Source: Tillus elongatus (Eukaryota; Arthropoda; Insecta; Coleoptera; Cleridae). From it: a stretch of 64,000 nucleotides of DNA. The notes beneath the pieces are model-generated. The model searched no databases. It was given only the letters and a program-made list of their open reading frames with translations, and had not been told where the DNA came from. This document shows positions 22,496-34,300 of the stretch, one piece after another; within the stretch, counting starts at the first letter, position 1; every line of letters begins with the position of its first letter. The position numbers were made by a program, and so were the translations under genes. Location of the stretch: the NCBI GenBank assembly GCA_964006375.1, contig OZ023268.1:86166858-86230857 (forward strand), given 5' to 3'.

Positions 22496-22497
<2 letters not shown>

Positions 22498-22519
22498 CTG
22501 ACGAACTTGCTATAAACTA

Positions 22520-22638
22520 AGGGTTGTGCTTCAAAGTACAATAGTATTTCACTTACTAGATAAAAGAAAGATTTATTTGATGTAATTATTTTCATTCATT
22601 TAATTATTCATTCTAGAGTAGGAAGTGGCAACACTGCC
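22520..22638. repeat. Dispersed ~120-bp repeat (partner at 13008-13127)
   Basis: Shares GCTTCAAAGTACA, TATTTCACTTACTAGATAAAAG and AGTAGGAAGTGGCAACACTG with 13008-13127. The rest of 22639-23054 is unassigned AT-rich sequence. Confidence 0.6.
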
Positions 22639-24030
22639 AAATATATTTCTCCTGTAGAACAGTGTGATTTTAGACACCAGTAGGATAGTCAGGATCAAAA
22701 TAACAGAAAACAGCATGTAAAGAGAAAAACTTTCCATGGAGAACCAAACCATACTCCATACTGTGAATTATAAAAACGTTATATCTACTTGCCAGGTGCT
22801 TTGCCACAAGTCGAAGTATGACCTGTAAATCTGAAATAAGTGTATCAACTGATAATAATTATAATAACCATAGTAGTTGAAGGTAAAAAATAGTAAAAAA
22901 AAATCAGTTGTCCAATAACTTTAATAACTTAAATTTTATTCTAAACAAAGTTAAATTGAATGTAAATATACATAACAAACAAAAAAAAAACAAAAAAAAA
23001 AATAATAAAACACACAGTCATGACATTTTCATCTTGAAATTGTTACTATATACATACAGTGTGATTCTTGAGGAACCCCTCATATTTGGATAGTGTGTTC
23101 AGAGAATCAAAGCAAACAAAAAAAAGTCTAATAAACATATGGTTAAATGTCAACCGTTACTGAGATATTGCTCAATTTTAATCAAGAAAAAATAGCACTA
23201 CCGTTGGTACCGATAGGTTGTTTCTATTAAGAGTTGCTATTTTATTCTGAGTAGGTAGGCCTTGCATGCAATTGTCAGATTTGTAATTGTCACATTAATT
23301 TTGACGTTCATAAAGTAAAACTATTGTTTTCTATCCAAATTCTGTTAAAATTTAGGTAAATTAAGTTAAAACGTTAATTTCAATGCCTGCCACATTTATC
23401 CATTGGGAATATGTCGTTAGTATTTGTATGTATGAGTTTTGCAACAGTAACGCTACTCGTGCAGTCACTGAGTATTGATGTTGTTTTTCCAACAGAAGAT
23501 TGCTGGATCAAAATGTATTCCAGACAGTCATCAACAATGCAGGTGAAACTGGAATATTTCCCAGTGCAAGAATTGTATCTGAAAGGCAATCTGGTCCTAA
23601 TGTAGCCGTAGAAGAAGAAATTCTTAACATAGCAGAGCATAGTCCTGCTGTGAGTACAAGGCATTTGCAACTCGTCTTCAAATTAATCAAACCACTACAT
23701 GGAAGACTCTTTGCGGAAATGCTTTAAAACCGTTCCATATCTAACTTGTTCAAAATTTTCAGAAGGTGATCGTGCTCAGCGATTTAAAATTTGCCATTCG
23801 ATAAACAGAAATCATACATTTTACAAAAACATTTTGTTTACTGATGAGGCTCAGTTCACTCGAGATGTAAATAACTGTCACAACGAACATTCCTCGGCAG
23901 ATGAGAATTCAGATGCCATGGTGGAAAGCAACTTTCAACATTGAATCAGCGTTAACGTGTGGTGTGGGCATGATAATAATCAATTACTCAGCCCATTTTT
24001 GCTACAAGAGCGTCTTACGGGAGCCAGGTA

Positions 24031-24111
24031 CAGTATACTCTCGATTATCTAGGCTAATGGGGGGGCTGACAACACAGATTATTGAAAAACATGGATAATA
24101 CGAACAAAATA

Positions 24112-24112
<1 letters not shown>
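24031..24112. mobile_element. Tigger/pogo-type terminal fragment
   Basis: Begins CAGTATACTCTCGATTATCT right after the split transposase codons and a TA, then GGCTAATGGGGGGG. This is a Tigger-like terminal sequence. It runs into a (TA)n tract; its other end is not obvious before 27300. Confidence 0.6.

Positions 24113-24187
<75 letters not shown>
24113..24187. repeat. (TA)n microsatellite
   Basis: 75 bp of TA dinucleotides directly left of the TIR element at 24188-25304. Confidence 0.97.
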
Positions 24188-24190
<3 letters not shown>

Positions 24191-25304
24191 TTTCATTAAT
24201 TCCCAAACCCCACGTGACTGGATTCTGTCTCTCTTTTAGTGGAATATGATTTTATGTGTTGGCAGTCAAAAAGTAACCAAAAAAACCACTAGACTAGGGA
24301 CCCTAAAGTTACTAATTCTATTCTATTCTCAAGGTTAGTTGGCCTGAGCTACGCAGACTATTTGGCCATATCGTATCTTGCATGGGGTCACGCCGACATC
24401 GGTGTGTCTAGGAGATCCCTATAACCCCACAATTCATTTGTCGCTGAAACTTTTTTGGCTCTTATTTCACGGTAATGTTTTTATACTCTATAATAAGGGA
24501 AGTTATTAGGATCACAGTTTTTTTGCACCTCACTATTATCTATACTGTTCTGTTACTCGTTATTCACTGTTTCACTGTCACACTGTCAACTGTCACTAAG
24601 CATAATGTCATTTGTCATAGAACGGACTTAAAGTTACTAAATCAATTGACAGTTCAATCCATTAGCGCTCAATTCCCTTTTGACAGTTATTTTGTATGTA
24701 TATTGTGTATTTTCCAAGTTCGACCAGTGTTTACCTTCTTCAAATAATTTTCTATCTGTTGGACAATAAAAATAAACAGTTTTTATCAAAAGTTATCATT
24801 TTCATTGCGTTTTTACGTAAGTTAAAAGTGTAGGTATGTTAAGGTTATGTTGTTGATGATATTCAACATTGCATGGAACGAAGCCCTACCAAATCTGTTC
24901 GTCGGTAATCTGCCCAAACAGGTACATATTTGTTACATGTTACACAGTACACATTCCTAAAACCGTAAATTAGAAGTTTAAACAATCGGACCTCAATTTG
25001 TTTACGTACATTACAAAATTTTGATATCTATACAAAATAAAAGTAATATTTTATTATGTTTTTAACAATAAATAACAGTAAACCATACATGAACAGACTT
25101 GCTGTTAAAAATACTAAATAATAAATACATTTAAGACATTTACTGCTTCAACTTATTATAATTTTTATATTTTTTATAAAACCCCAAAGGACATATGAGA
25201 CGACACTGGCATCTTAGGGATTTCATTAATTCAGGTTGTACAACCGTGTATGCCGGGTTGCCTAACTTAACGGGTCACGTGAGGTTCGGGAATTAATGAA
25301 AGCC
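24188..25304. mobile_element. Non-coding DNA transposon with 31-bp TIRs in a (TA)n target
   Basis: Left end GGCTTTCATTAATTCCCAAA, continuing CCCCACGTGAC, is mirrored with two mismatches at the right end. (TA)n lies immediately on both sides, so it probably inserted into one TA tract. 1.1 kb with no transposase. Superfamily unclear; a TA target would fit Tc1/mariner. Confidence 0.8.

Positions 25305-25308
<4 letters not shown>

Positions 25309-25381
<73 letters not shown>
25309..25381. repeat. (TA)n microsatellite
   Basis: 73 bp of TA dinucleotides between the TIR element and the Tigger element; likely the right half of the tract at 24113-24187. Confidence 0.95.
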
Positions 25382-25384
<3 letters not shown>

Positions 25385-26762
25385 AAACTTCTGCAAGTCG
25401 AAATTAAAGGGATCAGAAAGAAAATTAGAGTTAAGGAAAGTTCGAGTTACAGAATAATAGAAATACCAATACCCACATTAGAAATAAGTTTTACACAAGT
25501 AAGCTTTTGGCAGCTAGCTGATGCAATTGAAAGTATTTTCAGACAAAATTTTAAAACGTTATTTATAGGTGACTTGCGTCACATTACAGTTAAAAAAAAA
25601 CCAATAATTATTAAGAACTCACCATAGATTTGTATGGCTCTTTGTTAAAAAAGTATATTATCTCGTTTTGTAATTTTCGCTTAAACTTGTCCTTTACACT
25701 GTTTTCACTAAAACTACAACTAAACGAATAAAGATGTCTTTTACATTTTCTTGAAAAACTGTTATCTTTTACTGCAGTCTTTGATTGAATTTGTCCTTAA
25801 TAATAAATTTTTCCACCGCACTCAAACTACTGAAGATGTCTTCTGATACACTGTCTTGGCTCTCTAGATATCATCTTAAAGTTTCAATTCAGGTATCAAT
25901 CTCCAGCAAGGATGGCGGATCGTTAGGCTTGTTTTAGTCATCTTCAGAATCTTCGTTTTCTTGGTCTTCTTCTGTTGTCTGGTGTAAAACACTCGTCACA
26001 ATGTCATTATCACTGGGGTAACTTGCTATTTTCACATCAACATCAACATAATCAACAAAGCAAAGCTCTTCACCATTAGTCATTGCGATTTTCCACATCG
26101 CCTTCAGTTGCCCTAAGGGAATGTATCTGTGTCATTCCAAGTTTCAGCTTTACATGACTCAGATTCTGCTCTGACGAATCCAGCCTTTCTGAAACAATTG
26201 GCAATGGTTTCTTACTTGACATATATTGTTTCCACTTTCCATACAAGATCTTACTTTAACCAACATTCTTCTCCTGTAATGCTGCTTAATGTTTTGGATG
26301 ATTCCCTGGTCCATAGGTTGCAATCATGTTGGGTGGAAAATACACAAGATCTATATGAGATAGACGGTTAATATTTTTGGGCTGAGCTGGACAGTTGTCA
26401 ACAAATAACAAAATTTTTCTGTTGAATAGAAATAGAACATCTGATTTTTACTACATGCTGTCCGACCCTAGTAGAGTGTATAATAGAAAGGAAGTCGTAA
26501 ATATTAATTGCCATAGATTTATGAAGGTTGTGTTTGGCGTTTTGTAGAATCAACTCATCTGACAACATACACTCATTTTTTCAACTTCAACTTATAGAGA
26601 TGTTTTGTACAATAAAAAAAATGGTTTGATTACCCAAATTTTCTTCGATTTAAAGAAATATTCGACTTACAGACATTAAATAGCACTAAAATCTGTACAA
26701 AATTCAATGTTCTTAGTAAAAATTCGAATTATAAAATAATTTGAAGAAGTTCGAGTTATATA
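25382..26762 (-). mobile_element. Tigger/pogo-like transposon with DDE remnant
   Basis: Ends resemble each other in inverse orientation (CAAACTTCTGCAAGTCGA left, CGAACTTCTTCAAATTA right on the reverse strand), with TA-rich flanks. The minus strand encodes a CENP-B/Tigger DDE block around 26290-26420: ILLFVDNCPAQP, LVYFPPN and a GPGN-type residue run where GxQPxDQG is usual. Many stops; dead. Confidence 0.75.
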
Positions 26763-27300
26763 TATGAATATATATGAACACTAACATGCACACCAAAATA
26801 ATAGAGGTTCAATGAAAAAATTACAGTAGATCAATAATGATGCTTTCAAGTTTTTTTTCATGGTTAAGATGCGTCTCTTCTGTTTCAGCGATATGCTGTG
26901 TGTATATCGAAATTAATATAAAATAGACTGTGAACACAAAAACTCAATTTGCAATCGAAAATCAACTGACAAACTAAGTAATTTTGGTAGCCTTCATAAA
27001 CTGAAAAGAAAGTGTATCCAGAATGTTTAACAGCTGTGTCTTTGTCAAGAAAAGTTTATTTTGTTCCTTTCTGCCCTGCCCAACATGCAATCACGAATCA
27101 GATCAAGTGTAAAAAGATAAGGGCAATTAAAATTAAGAACCTTAACATAAACACTCCAGGATATAAATATTTCTCGGCGTTCCTATTGTAGTGACAGTGA
27201 CGTTCGGAAATAAATAGAAATTCATCACAACAAAATAAGCAATCTGTGGCAGTTTATTCTGCTTATACATATACTACTACGCTACCTACAGGTTCCAAGG
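26763..27300. other. Unassigned spacer inside the nested transposon
   Basis: AT-rich, no supported ORF; may include the degraded remainder of the Tigger-type element whose left end is at 24031. Confidence 0.3.
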
Positions 27301-27948
27301 AATTTTACAGTTTACTGTGAACACGATGGCGCCCTATTCATTTTATTCATGATGTGATCAATCATCTAAATAATCGCTTTCCTCGATGCTGGATAGGCCG
27401 TGGAGGTTTTCAAAATTGGCCATCAAGGTCACCAGACCTTACTCCCTTTGATTATTACCTTTGGGGGGATGGCTGAAGTCATTAGTTTATTAAACAAAAG
27501 TGAACACAACAGAGGTACTAGTCGATCGAATAACTAACTGTGGAGCACTCATCAGAGAGCATCACCGTGCACTTCAACATGCTACCCGTGCAATCCACAA
27601 ACAGGCTGACGCATGCATCGAGGTAAACTGTGGTATGTTTGAGAATTTAATTAATTAGTTAACGTTACAAAATAAACACTTTTTATACTTAATGCATTAC
27701 AATATTTTTTCTTGATTAAAAATTATTTTCATTAATATCTTCACAATGGTTGACATTTGGGCATATATTTATTAGACTTTTTTTGTTCGCTTTTGGTTCC
27801 CTGAACATACTATGTAAATACGGCGGGTTCCTCATGAATCAGCCTGTATAAAATAACCTAATGTACTTTTAACCAAAAATAAGTTTTAAAATTTCAAAAA
27901 ATATAAGCTCACAGCATCCAGTCTAAAAAACATTTTATAATTGTTCGT

Positions 27949-28368
27949 TTATCTCTTAAATAAATGTTCTATAAACCCAAATAAATTAGACGAATCACTT
28001 CTCTCTTCTTCTTTTACTTTAACTTGTTTCGAATCATTGTTTTCGCGTTTAGTATAACCAGAATCTTCATATGTTGAGCCATTTATTAGAGCCTTTTGTG
28101 CTTCTTTTTCTAAACATAATCTCACCATTTGTTTATCTAATACAGGTACAACAAGATTAAATTTATCTATTTTTCTATTAATTTCTGTTACGAGTTTACG
28201 AAATTTATAAACACATTCACTCCAGTCAATATTGTCTTCAACAGTCAGCGGGAAAGCTCCAAAATAGGATCTTTCAGCTAAAAGACCTCTTCTTAATGTT
28301 GTTATTTCTTCACGAATCTCCTTCTGCAATGTAATCCATTCAGGTGTGAATCCATTATCTATTAAAAC
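27949..28368 (-). CDS. DNAJC28: DNAJC28 exon 6 (last)
   Basis: Acceptor CTTCTAG above 28368. Begins [20 protein letters not shown] and runs to the stop at 27949. Contains the end of DUF1992 and a hydrophilic tail ending [22 protein letters not shown] of a TE terminal repeat starts only about 55 bp into intron 5. Confidence 0.93.
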   Translation of the reverse strand, partial: VLIDNGFTPEWITLQKEIREEITTLRRGLLAERSYFGAFPLTVEDNIDWSECVYKFRKLVTEINRKIDKFNLVVPVLDKQMVRLCLEKEAQKALINGSTYEDSGYTKRENNDSKQVKVKEEERSDSSNLFGFIEHLFKR

Positions 28369-31300
28369 CTAGAAGACAACATAATCTCTTGTAAGAACCA
28401 ATTATTTCAATTCAATCTTTTTATACAGTGTGACACACTTAAGATCACAATACCCCTTTCCTACTTTTAATTGACTATTAAGAAACTCTAAATTTTGGTG
28501 GTATAAAAAATTAGCCACGGTTACTATTTACACTATTAACATTTGCAATATTCATATGAGTAGCATACGTTTTTAAGGGGCTTCAAAAAGTAGATTAAAA
28601 AAACTTGTTAGCGAATTTTTTTATTGGATTTTCAGTTACGGCATTGTAAAGAGCCATCCTTGAAACTCCTAAGAATATATTTTGAGTCATATCACTTTAC
28701 ATTGACATGAAATTTTGGTGGTCAGTAATAATCGATAGGGTGAGTGATTGCCCTTTATTAACATTTGATTATGTGTCAGTAGCATACATTTTTAGGGAGC
28801 TACAAAATATATATTATTTGAAAAAAATTCTTCCCTGCATTTTTACAATAGTTATTTTGACTAAACAATAACAAACTTAAATTTGTGTGATACAAAAATA
28901 TTAGATAGCTGTGGCTTCTACAAAACCTCCATTTATTTCAATACCTTTGTCATATCGTTATTGTAATATTATTGACTGCATTCCTTATTTCTTGGGATGT
29001 AATTGCTGCACCCCTCGGGGGAACCTGTAACCCCTAGAGGGCGCGTCCTCAGGTGGCGGATAGAGGAATGCCTCTCAGATATGAGTGGTAGGAGGGAAAT
29101 GAAATACCTCCCGCTGACCAACAGGTACAGTAGCGTCTGACCCAGAATGGGCGGCTACGAACAGCGTCTGACCCAGAATGGGCGGCTGAAGTTCCAAACT
29201 CTCAAGACGTCTAGCCAGCGTGGTGTTTTATGGCTAAATACCCCCTATGATCATGCCAGATGTAAAAACTGAACTACCCCAGGCGAGTAGAAAAGTATTT
29301 TCAAAATCTCGCACTGACAACAAGTCAGTCTGCCCCAAGGATTCGGGGGGGGGGGGGGGGGGGGATGCGTGGCTTGTCAAACATACCAACAACAAAACAC
29401 TGCATATTGCAACCTACAATACCCGATCACAGATGAAAGATTAATGGAACTAGAAGGCGAGTTGGAACGTATAAAATGGGACGTTGTTGGACTAAGTGAA
29501 GTAAAAAGACTAGGCGAACATCTCATAGACCTAAAATCTGGGCACATATTCTATAGCGTGGGTGAAGAACAGCGCTCCTGGGGAGCAACAGGATTTCTCA
29601 TACACAAGCGACACAAATCAAGCATCGTGTCACTAAATAGAATATCAACACGAGTTATCTCTTTGATTCTAAAACTAATACCAGATACAATATTAAGCTC
29701 ATACAAGTAAACGCCCCTACAATGGATCATGACGATGAGGAGATAGACCTGTTCTATGAGGACATTAACACTGCTCTAAACGAACACCCAGAGCATTTTA
29801 CTCTAATATGCGGTGATTTCAATGCCAAAATAGACAGAAAAATGAAACAAAGTGAAGAAGCAATTGGAGACTTTGGCTTAGAAGGTAGAAATGATCGAGG
29901 AGAAACGCTGCTCAGCTTTCTACTACAAAATAATCTGTTTCAGATGGGTAGTTTTTTGTACAAAAAAAAAACAAATAGAAGATGGACGTGGAAAAGCCCT
30001 GATGGGAAAACAAGAAACGAAATAGACTTTATCATCACAGATAAAAAACACATAATAAAAGACGTGACTGTCCTAAATAGGTTTGCTACTAGGAGCGACC
30101 ACAGGCTTGTTCGAGCAAAAGTAGCTGTTGACATTGGCAAAGAACGACAAAAAATGATCAAAAAGAGCAATAAGTCAAGCAGATGTAAATAGCTTTGAAC
30201 AATGGATCACCACTAAATTAACCAAGGCTGAAATAGAACACACCATTGGTAACGACATCAACAAACTGAATAATATCATCACAACCACAATAACTGAAGC
30301 CCAAAGTCGGTACTGCTCAACAAATCAAAGGGAAGATAAAATAAGCAGGGAGACCAAACTGCTCATAGAGAAAAGAAGGGATATGAGGTCAAAAAGCTAT
30401 GCCTCTGAAGAAAAATTAAGAGAAATAAATAAGCAAATTTCAAAAGGCATCCGATGCGATGTAAGAGCTTTTAGACACAACCAAATCAAAGATACCATAG
30501 AGAACAACAAGGGTATGAAAGTTTTATGTAGAAAGCTTGACAATGGAAAGAGACAAATAATAAAACTTAAAAATGCACAAGGGCACACATCAACAAACAG
30601 GAAAGATATTCTCAATATAGTGGAAGAGTTTTGTGGAATGCTATATAAAAGCAAAAGTGATATAAGTCTACAACCAGAATCTGACATACTAACCCGTAAA
30701 AAGGTGTGGTTAACCAAGGCTCGGAAAAACTAATGGAAATATCACTAGATGAGATTAAACTAGCCCTGAAAAAGATGAAAAATAAAAAATCGCCCGGAGA
30801 AGACTGTGTGGTTTCCGCAATTAAGAACCATAAGATTTTTGGGATTAAAATATACGATGAAAATCTCACTGGTATGAGTTATAATGATATTTTGCACGAA
30901 GTGATTCTAGTTTCTCTCAACACATTAAGCTAGAACAATCCGGTATCAGCAAGATGGAGCACCACCCCACAAATTCCATTTAGCTCATGATTTTTTTCAA
31001 CATTTTGAAGACAGGTGGATTGCCAATAACGGCCCACATAGATGGCCACCACGGTCCCCTTAGTTAACACCTCTGGATACAAGCATCTGGGGCTACATCA
31101 AAAATATAAAGTTTACCACGAACCTGCCACCACAAAAGAAGACATGGGTAGAGTTTTACGTGCTTTCAAATCACTGAATTCGAGACAAATCAGAAAGGTC
31201 ACGAATCAAAACATTATAAGACGAATAACAAAATGCCTCGATGTCAGTGGGAGTAATTTTGAGCATTTATTATAAGTTCCACATTTTTTTAATTTGTTTT

Positions 31301-34300
31301 TGTGTTTTAGTTTTCCACTAGCTATTAGTTAAGTTCTGTACTCATTTATAATAAATAACTACCTATATTGTTGAGTTGTATTTTGGTTTTACAAGTTAGT
31401 TAACAACACATTGATTTCACAGAACTAAAACAAGGGGAATGCAGCGATTTAGATGCAAATACAAAATGTTATCTTTTTGTACACGAGAAGGCCCAACAAA
31501 TGTTATGTTCTCATTTGTAAGCGGTGGGATTTGACATGTAGACGTCAACAAGCATATTATCAAGTTCCAAAGCCTGCTTTAAATCTATTGTGGAAATTTG
31601 AATTAAGTGAATCCAATAAAATTGAAATATTCAGGAAACGGTGGAATTTAGGTATAGGGAATGCTAATACACGTTGAAAGGGAAACCTGATGCGAACTGA
31701 AATACCTCTTAATATATAGGGTGTTGCATTTGAAATAAGCGAGTAATTGTTATTTCAATTTTACCAAATAGCACGGCTAATTCTCATCACCCTGTATACT
31801 TAAAAGAAACGCTATCAAACGTGTCGTTTAGGTGACAATCTGAGGGTAATCTGTACAAAAACTGAGTCTTCTCAGTTGTATTTCCACAGAGAGAGAGAGA
31901 GAGAGCGTGCAACGCTCACCTCGCTTTTCGCGAGAATTTTCACAAAAATCGAAAAATTTCGAAAACGGTTGATTTTTGACATATGGTGAATTAGTAATAA
32001 TTTATCTCAAATTCAATGTAGAATTCGAAAATATAATTAAAATTACCATGTTGTATTTAAAATAAGCAAGTTGATGGTCACTTCCGGTTAAACCGGAAGT
32101 TTGACATAAAGTAAACTGTTTTCACTAAACCGAAATTTGTCTCGATCGTAAGCGTATAAATGTTTAAATTTCAAATCGGAGTAGTTATTGAGAAACGGCT
32201 AACTGAAGGTCTTGGCACCACACCCTGTATTCAAATGTTAATACAGGGCAACCACTCACCCTATTGATTATTATTAACTACCAAAATTTTATATCAATAA
32301 AACGTCAACATGTAATACATAGATGTTCAAAAATCAAAAAAGTAATTTGTGGAGATTTGCATCTTAGACACTGGTAAAGTGATATGACTCAAAGTTTATT
32401 CTTAGGGGTTTCAAGGGATGCTCTTTACAATGCCGTAACCGAAAATCCAATAAAAAATTGACTAATAAGTTTTTTTGAAAAATTGAGTGTTTGAAGCCCC
32501 CTAAAAACATACGCTACTGACATATTTCAAATGTTAATATCTGTAAATAATAACAGTGGATAACTCTTTATAGCACAAAAATTCAAGTTTCTCAAAAATC
32601 AATTAAAAGTAGGAAGAGGGTGTTGCAATCTTAATCACACTATATGAAATTTGAAAACAACAGATTTGTTTACCTCATTAAGTTTCCTAGTTACAAAATC
32701 AACATAAGGGTTAGAGTTCTGGTGGTCAGGTAAAGGCTTTCCAACACCAGACAAATTACTAAATTCTCCCTTCGAGATTGCTTCTTGTATAAGATCTTCA
32801 ACTAAACGTTCGAAACCATACCTGAAATTTTATTTAGTATCTCTAAAACGGTAAAAGCACCAAGAAAAGAAAGCTTTAAGACTTATTTTATATTAAATCT
32901 TATCAATAACAATATTGCAATTACTAACATAAAAACTAATTTAAAAAAAACAAAAAATAATATAAACCACTTTCTTTTAATATTACACAACAAAAAAATT
33001 AATGATCATTTAAAAAAGATTTAAACTCTCAACACATAAAATATACATACAGACTTGGAGACTACTTCTCTGGCTTCACTGTTGGTTTTGGTTGGTGAAG
33101 GACGTAGCCAGTGTGTAAGCTAACTGGAGCAAGTGGCCCTTACGAATTCTGGAAGTTCTAGGATGTTCTTCAACGTTTCTGTGACTATAGTTTCGCTGCT
33201 TGACAGCATTCTCAGACAGATTAAAATTGAATTAGTACGAAATCATGACAACTACAAATAAAGAACTGTTGCTATGTTATGATATGATGTTTTGATCAAA
33301 AAATTTTTCAAAGTGAAAATAAAAAATGAAACACAGATGACAGATGAGGTTTTCAAAATGTTTACGTGATGTATGTCAATATTTAACATAAAAATAGAAC
33401 TAGCCTATAATAACTATGACAACAGTTACAACAATAAAATAACTAAACAATAACAGTATAAAAGCAGTCTCTATACAACGAAAATATCGACATACATCAA
33501 CTCATTATCTTATTACAACTTTTTTGAAAGAATAGTTAGATTTATTTTCTTTGACTTATTTAATTAGAAAGAAGAATATCAAGGAAGGGGAATTCATTAA
33601 ATCAGTTTGCTCGTTTAAAACAAGGTAGCTATTGTCGTGTGTGTGGTTTTTGACTTCCAAAGCTCCAAAAAAGTCTAGTTTACGCTTGTCATTATAAAAA
33701 TTCAAAGGTTGTATGCGGTTATTTACTATAGGTCTATGTTCGGTATCAATAATATGTTTTGCAAATGTAGATTTGTCAGCGTGGTTATTTCTAAATGCAG
33801 AAATGTTCTTTGTATCGGGTGTTAAAATTTCTAGAAGTTTGACCTATGTAGATTGCGTTACAATGTGTACAAGCTAATTTATAAACTCCAGCTTTTGTCA
33901 GGAAACAAGAATTTCTTTAGCGTTAAATAGTAAATCACGCGTCGTGTTGTAAGATTTAAAAGCTATCTTTGTATTTGTACAGGTATTTAAAATTTTTGAA
34001 ATGTTTTCTGAAATGGTTCCAAAATAAGTTATCGAAACGTATGTGTTGTCTTCTTTGTCTCTAATATTTGGATAAATTAAATTAATCGCTAATTTGTATT
34101 CTTTTCTCTCGATCATTTTATCTATTATTTTAACAGAGTAGCCATTATTAAATGCTGTTTGCTTAATTATTGAAATTTCTTTTTCAAAATTGTTTTGTGA
34201 CATAGGTATTGAAAATGCACGATGTATCATAGAATGGTATGGTTGTGTCAGTGTAAGTTGGTTTCCTATATATTGAAAAGTCAAATGAATTATTTTCTAA

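Larger units (their letters stand above)
23055..27848 (+). mobile_element. Tc1/mariner-superfamily transposon (DUF4817-type) with ~130-bp TIRs, split by nested elements
   Basis: Long inverted ends start ACAGTGTGATTCTTGAGGAA (left) and ACAGGCTGATTCATGAGGAA (right, reverse strand), with TA at both borders. The transposase is in two blocks. 23490-24020 encodes SEGDRAQRFKIC, NILFTDEAQFTRD, SSADENSDAMVESNFQH and SVNVWCG. 27310-27655 encodes CWIGRGG, WPSRSPDLTPFDYYLWG and ACIEVN. These are blocks of an insect DDE family often annotated with an N-terminal DUF4817. Some 3.3 kb of later insertions (24031-27300) separate the halves. Stops and frameshifts inactivate it. Confidence 0.85.
29005..30831 (+). 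mobile_element. RTE-clade LINE: 5' UTR, AP endonuclease, start of RT linker
   Basis: A GC-richer 5' region (29010-29240) precedes a frame beginning near 29247. [16 protein letters not shown], then [41 protein letters not shown] and RSDHRLVRA are the RTE/BovB-type endonuclease blocks. The RT is cut off after [12 protein letters not shown] near 30831, where sequence switches to a DDE transposase. Frameshifts at about 29440 and 29710. It contains a G21 run and a 30-bp tandem duplication in the 5' region. It has no 3' tail, so a later deletion or recombination joined it to the transposase. Confidence 0.87.
28424..32644. mobile_element. DNA transposon with ~350-400-bp TIRs, nested insertions
   Basis: The left arm starting TACAGTGTGACACACTTAAG (about 28424-28790) is mirrored at about 32240-32644 (TATAGTGTGATTAAG on the reverse strand). 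Shared internal blocks include CCTACTTTTAATTGA, GGATTTTCAGTTACGGCATTG and AATAATCGATAGGGTGAGTG. TA borders fit a Tc1/mariner-type element. Inside are an RTE LINE, a transposase C-terminus in plus orientation (30832-31275) and a small TIR element. Its right end lies 30 bp from DNAJC28 exon 5. Confidence 0.8.
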
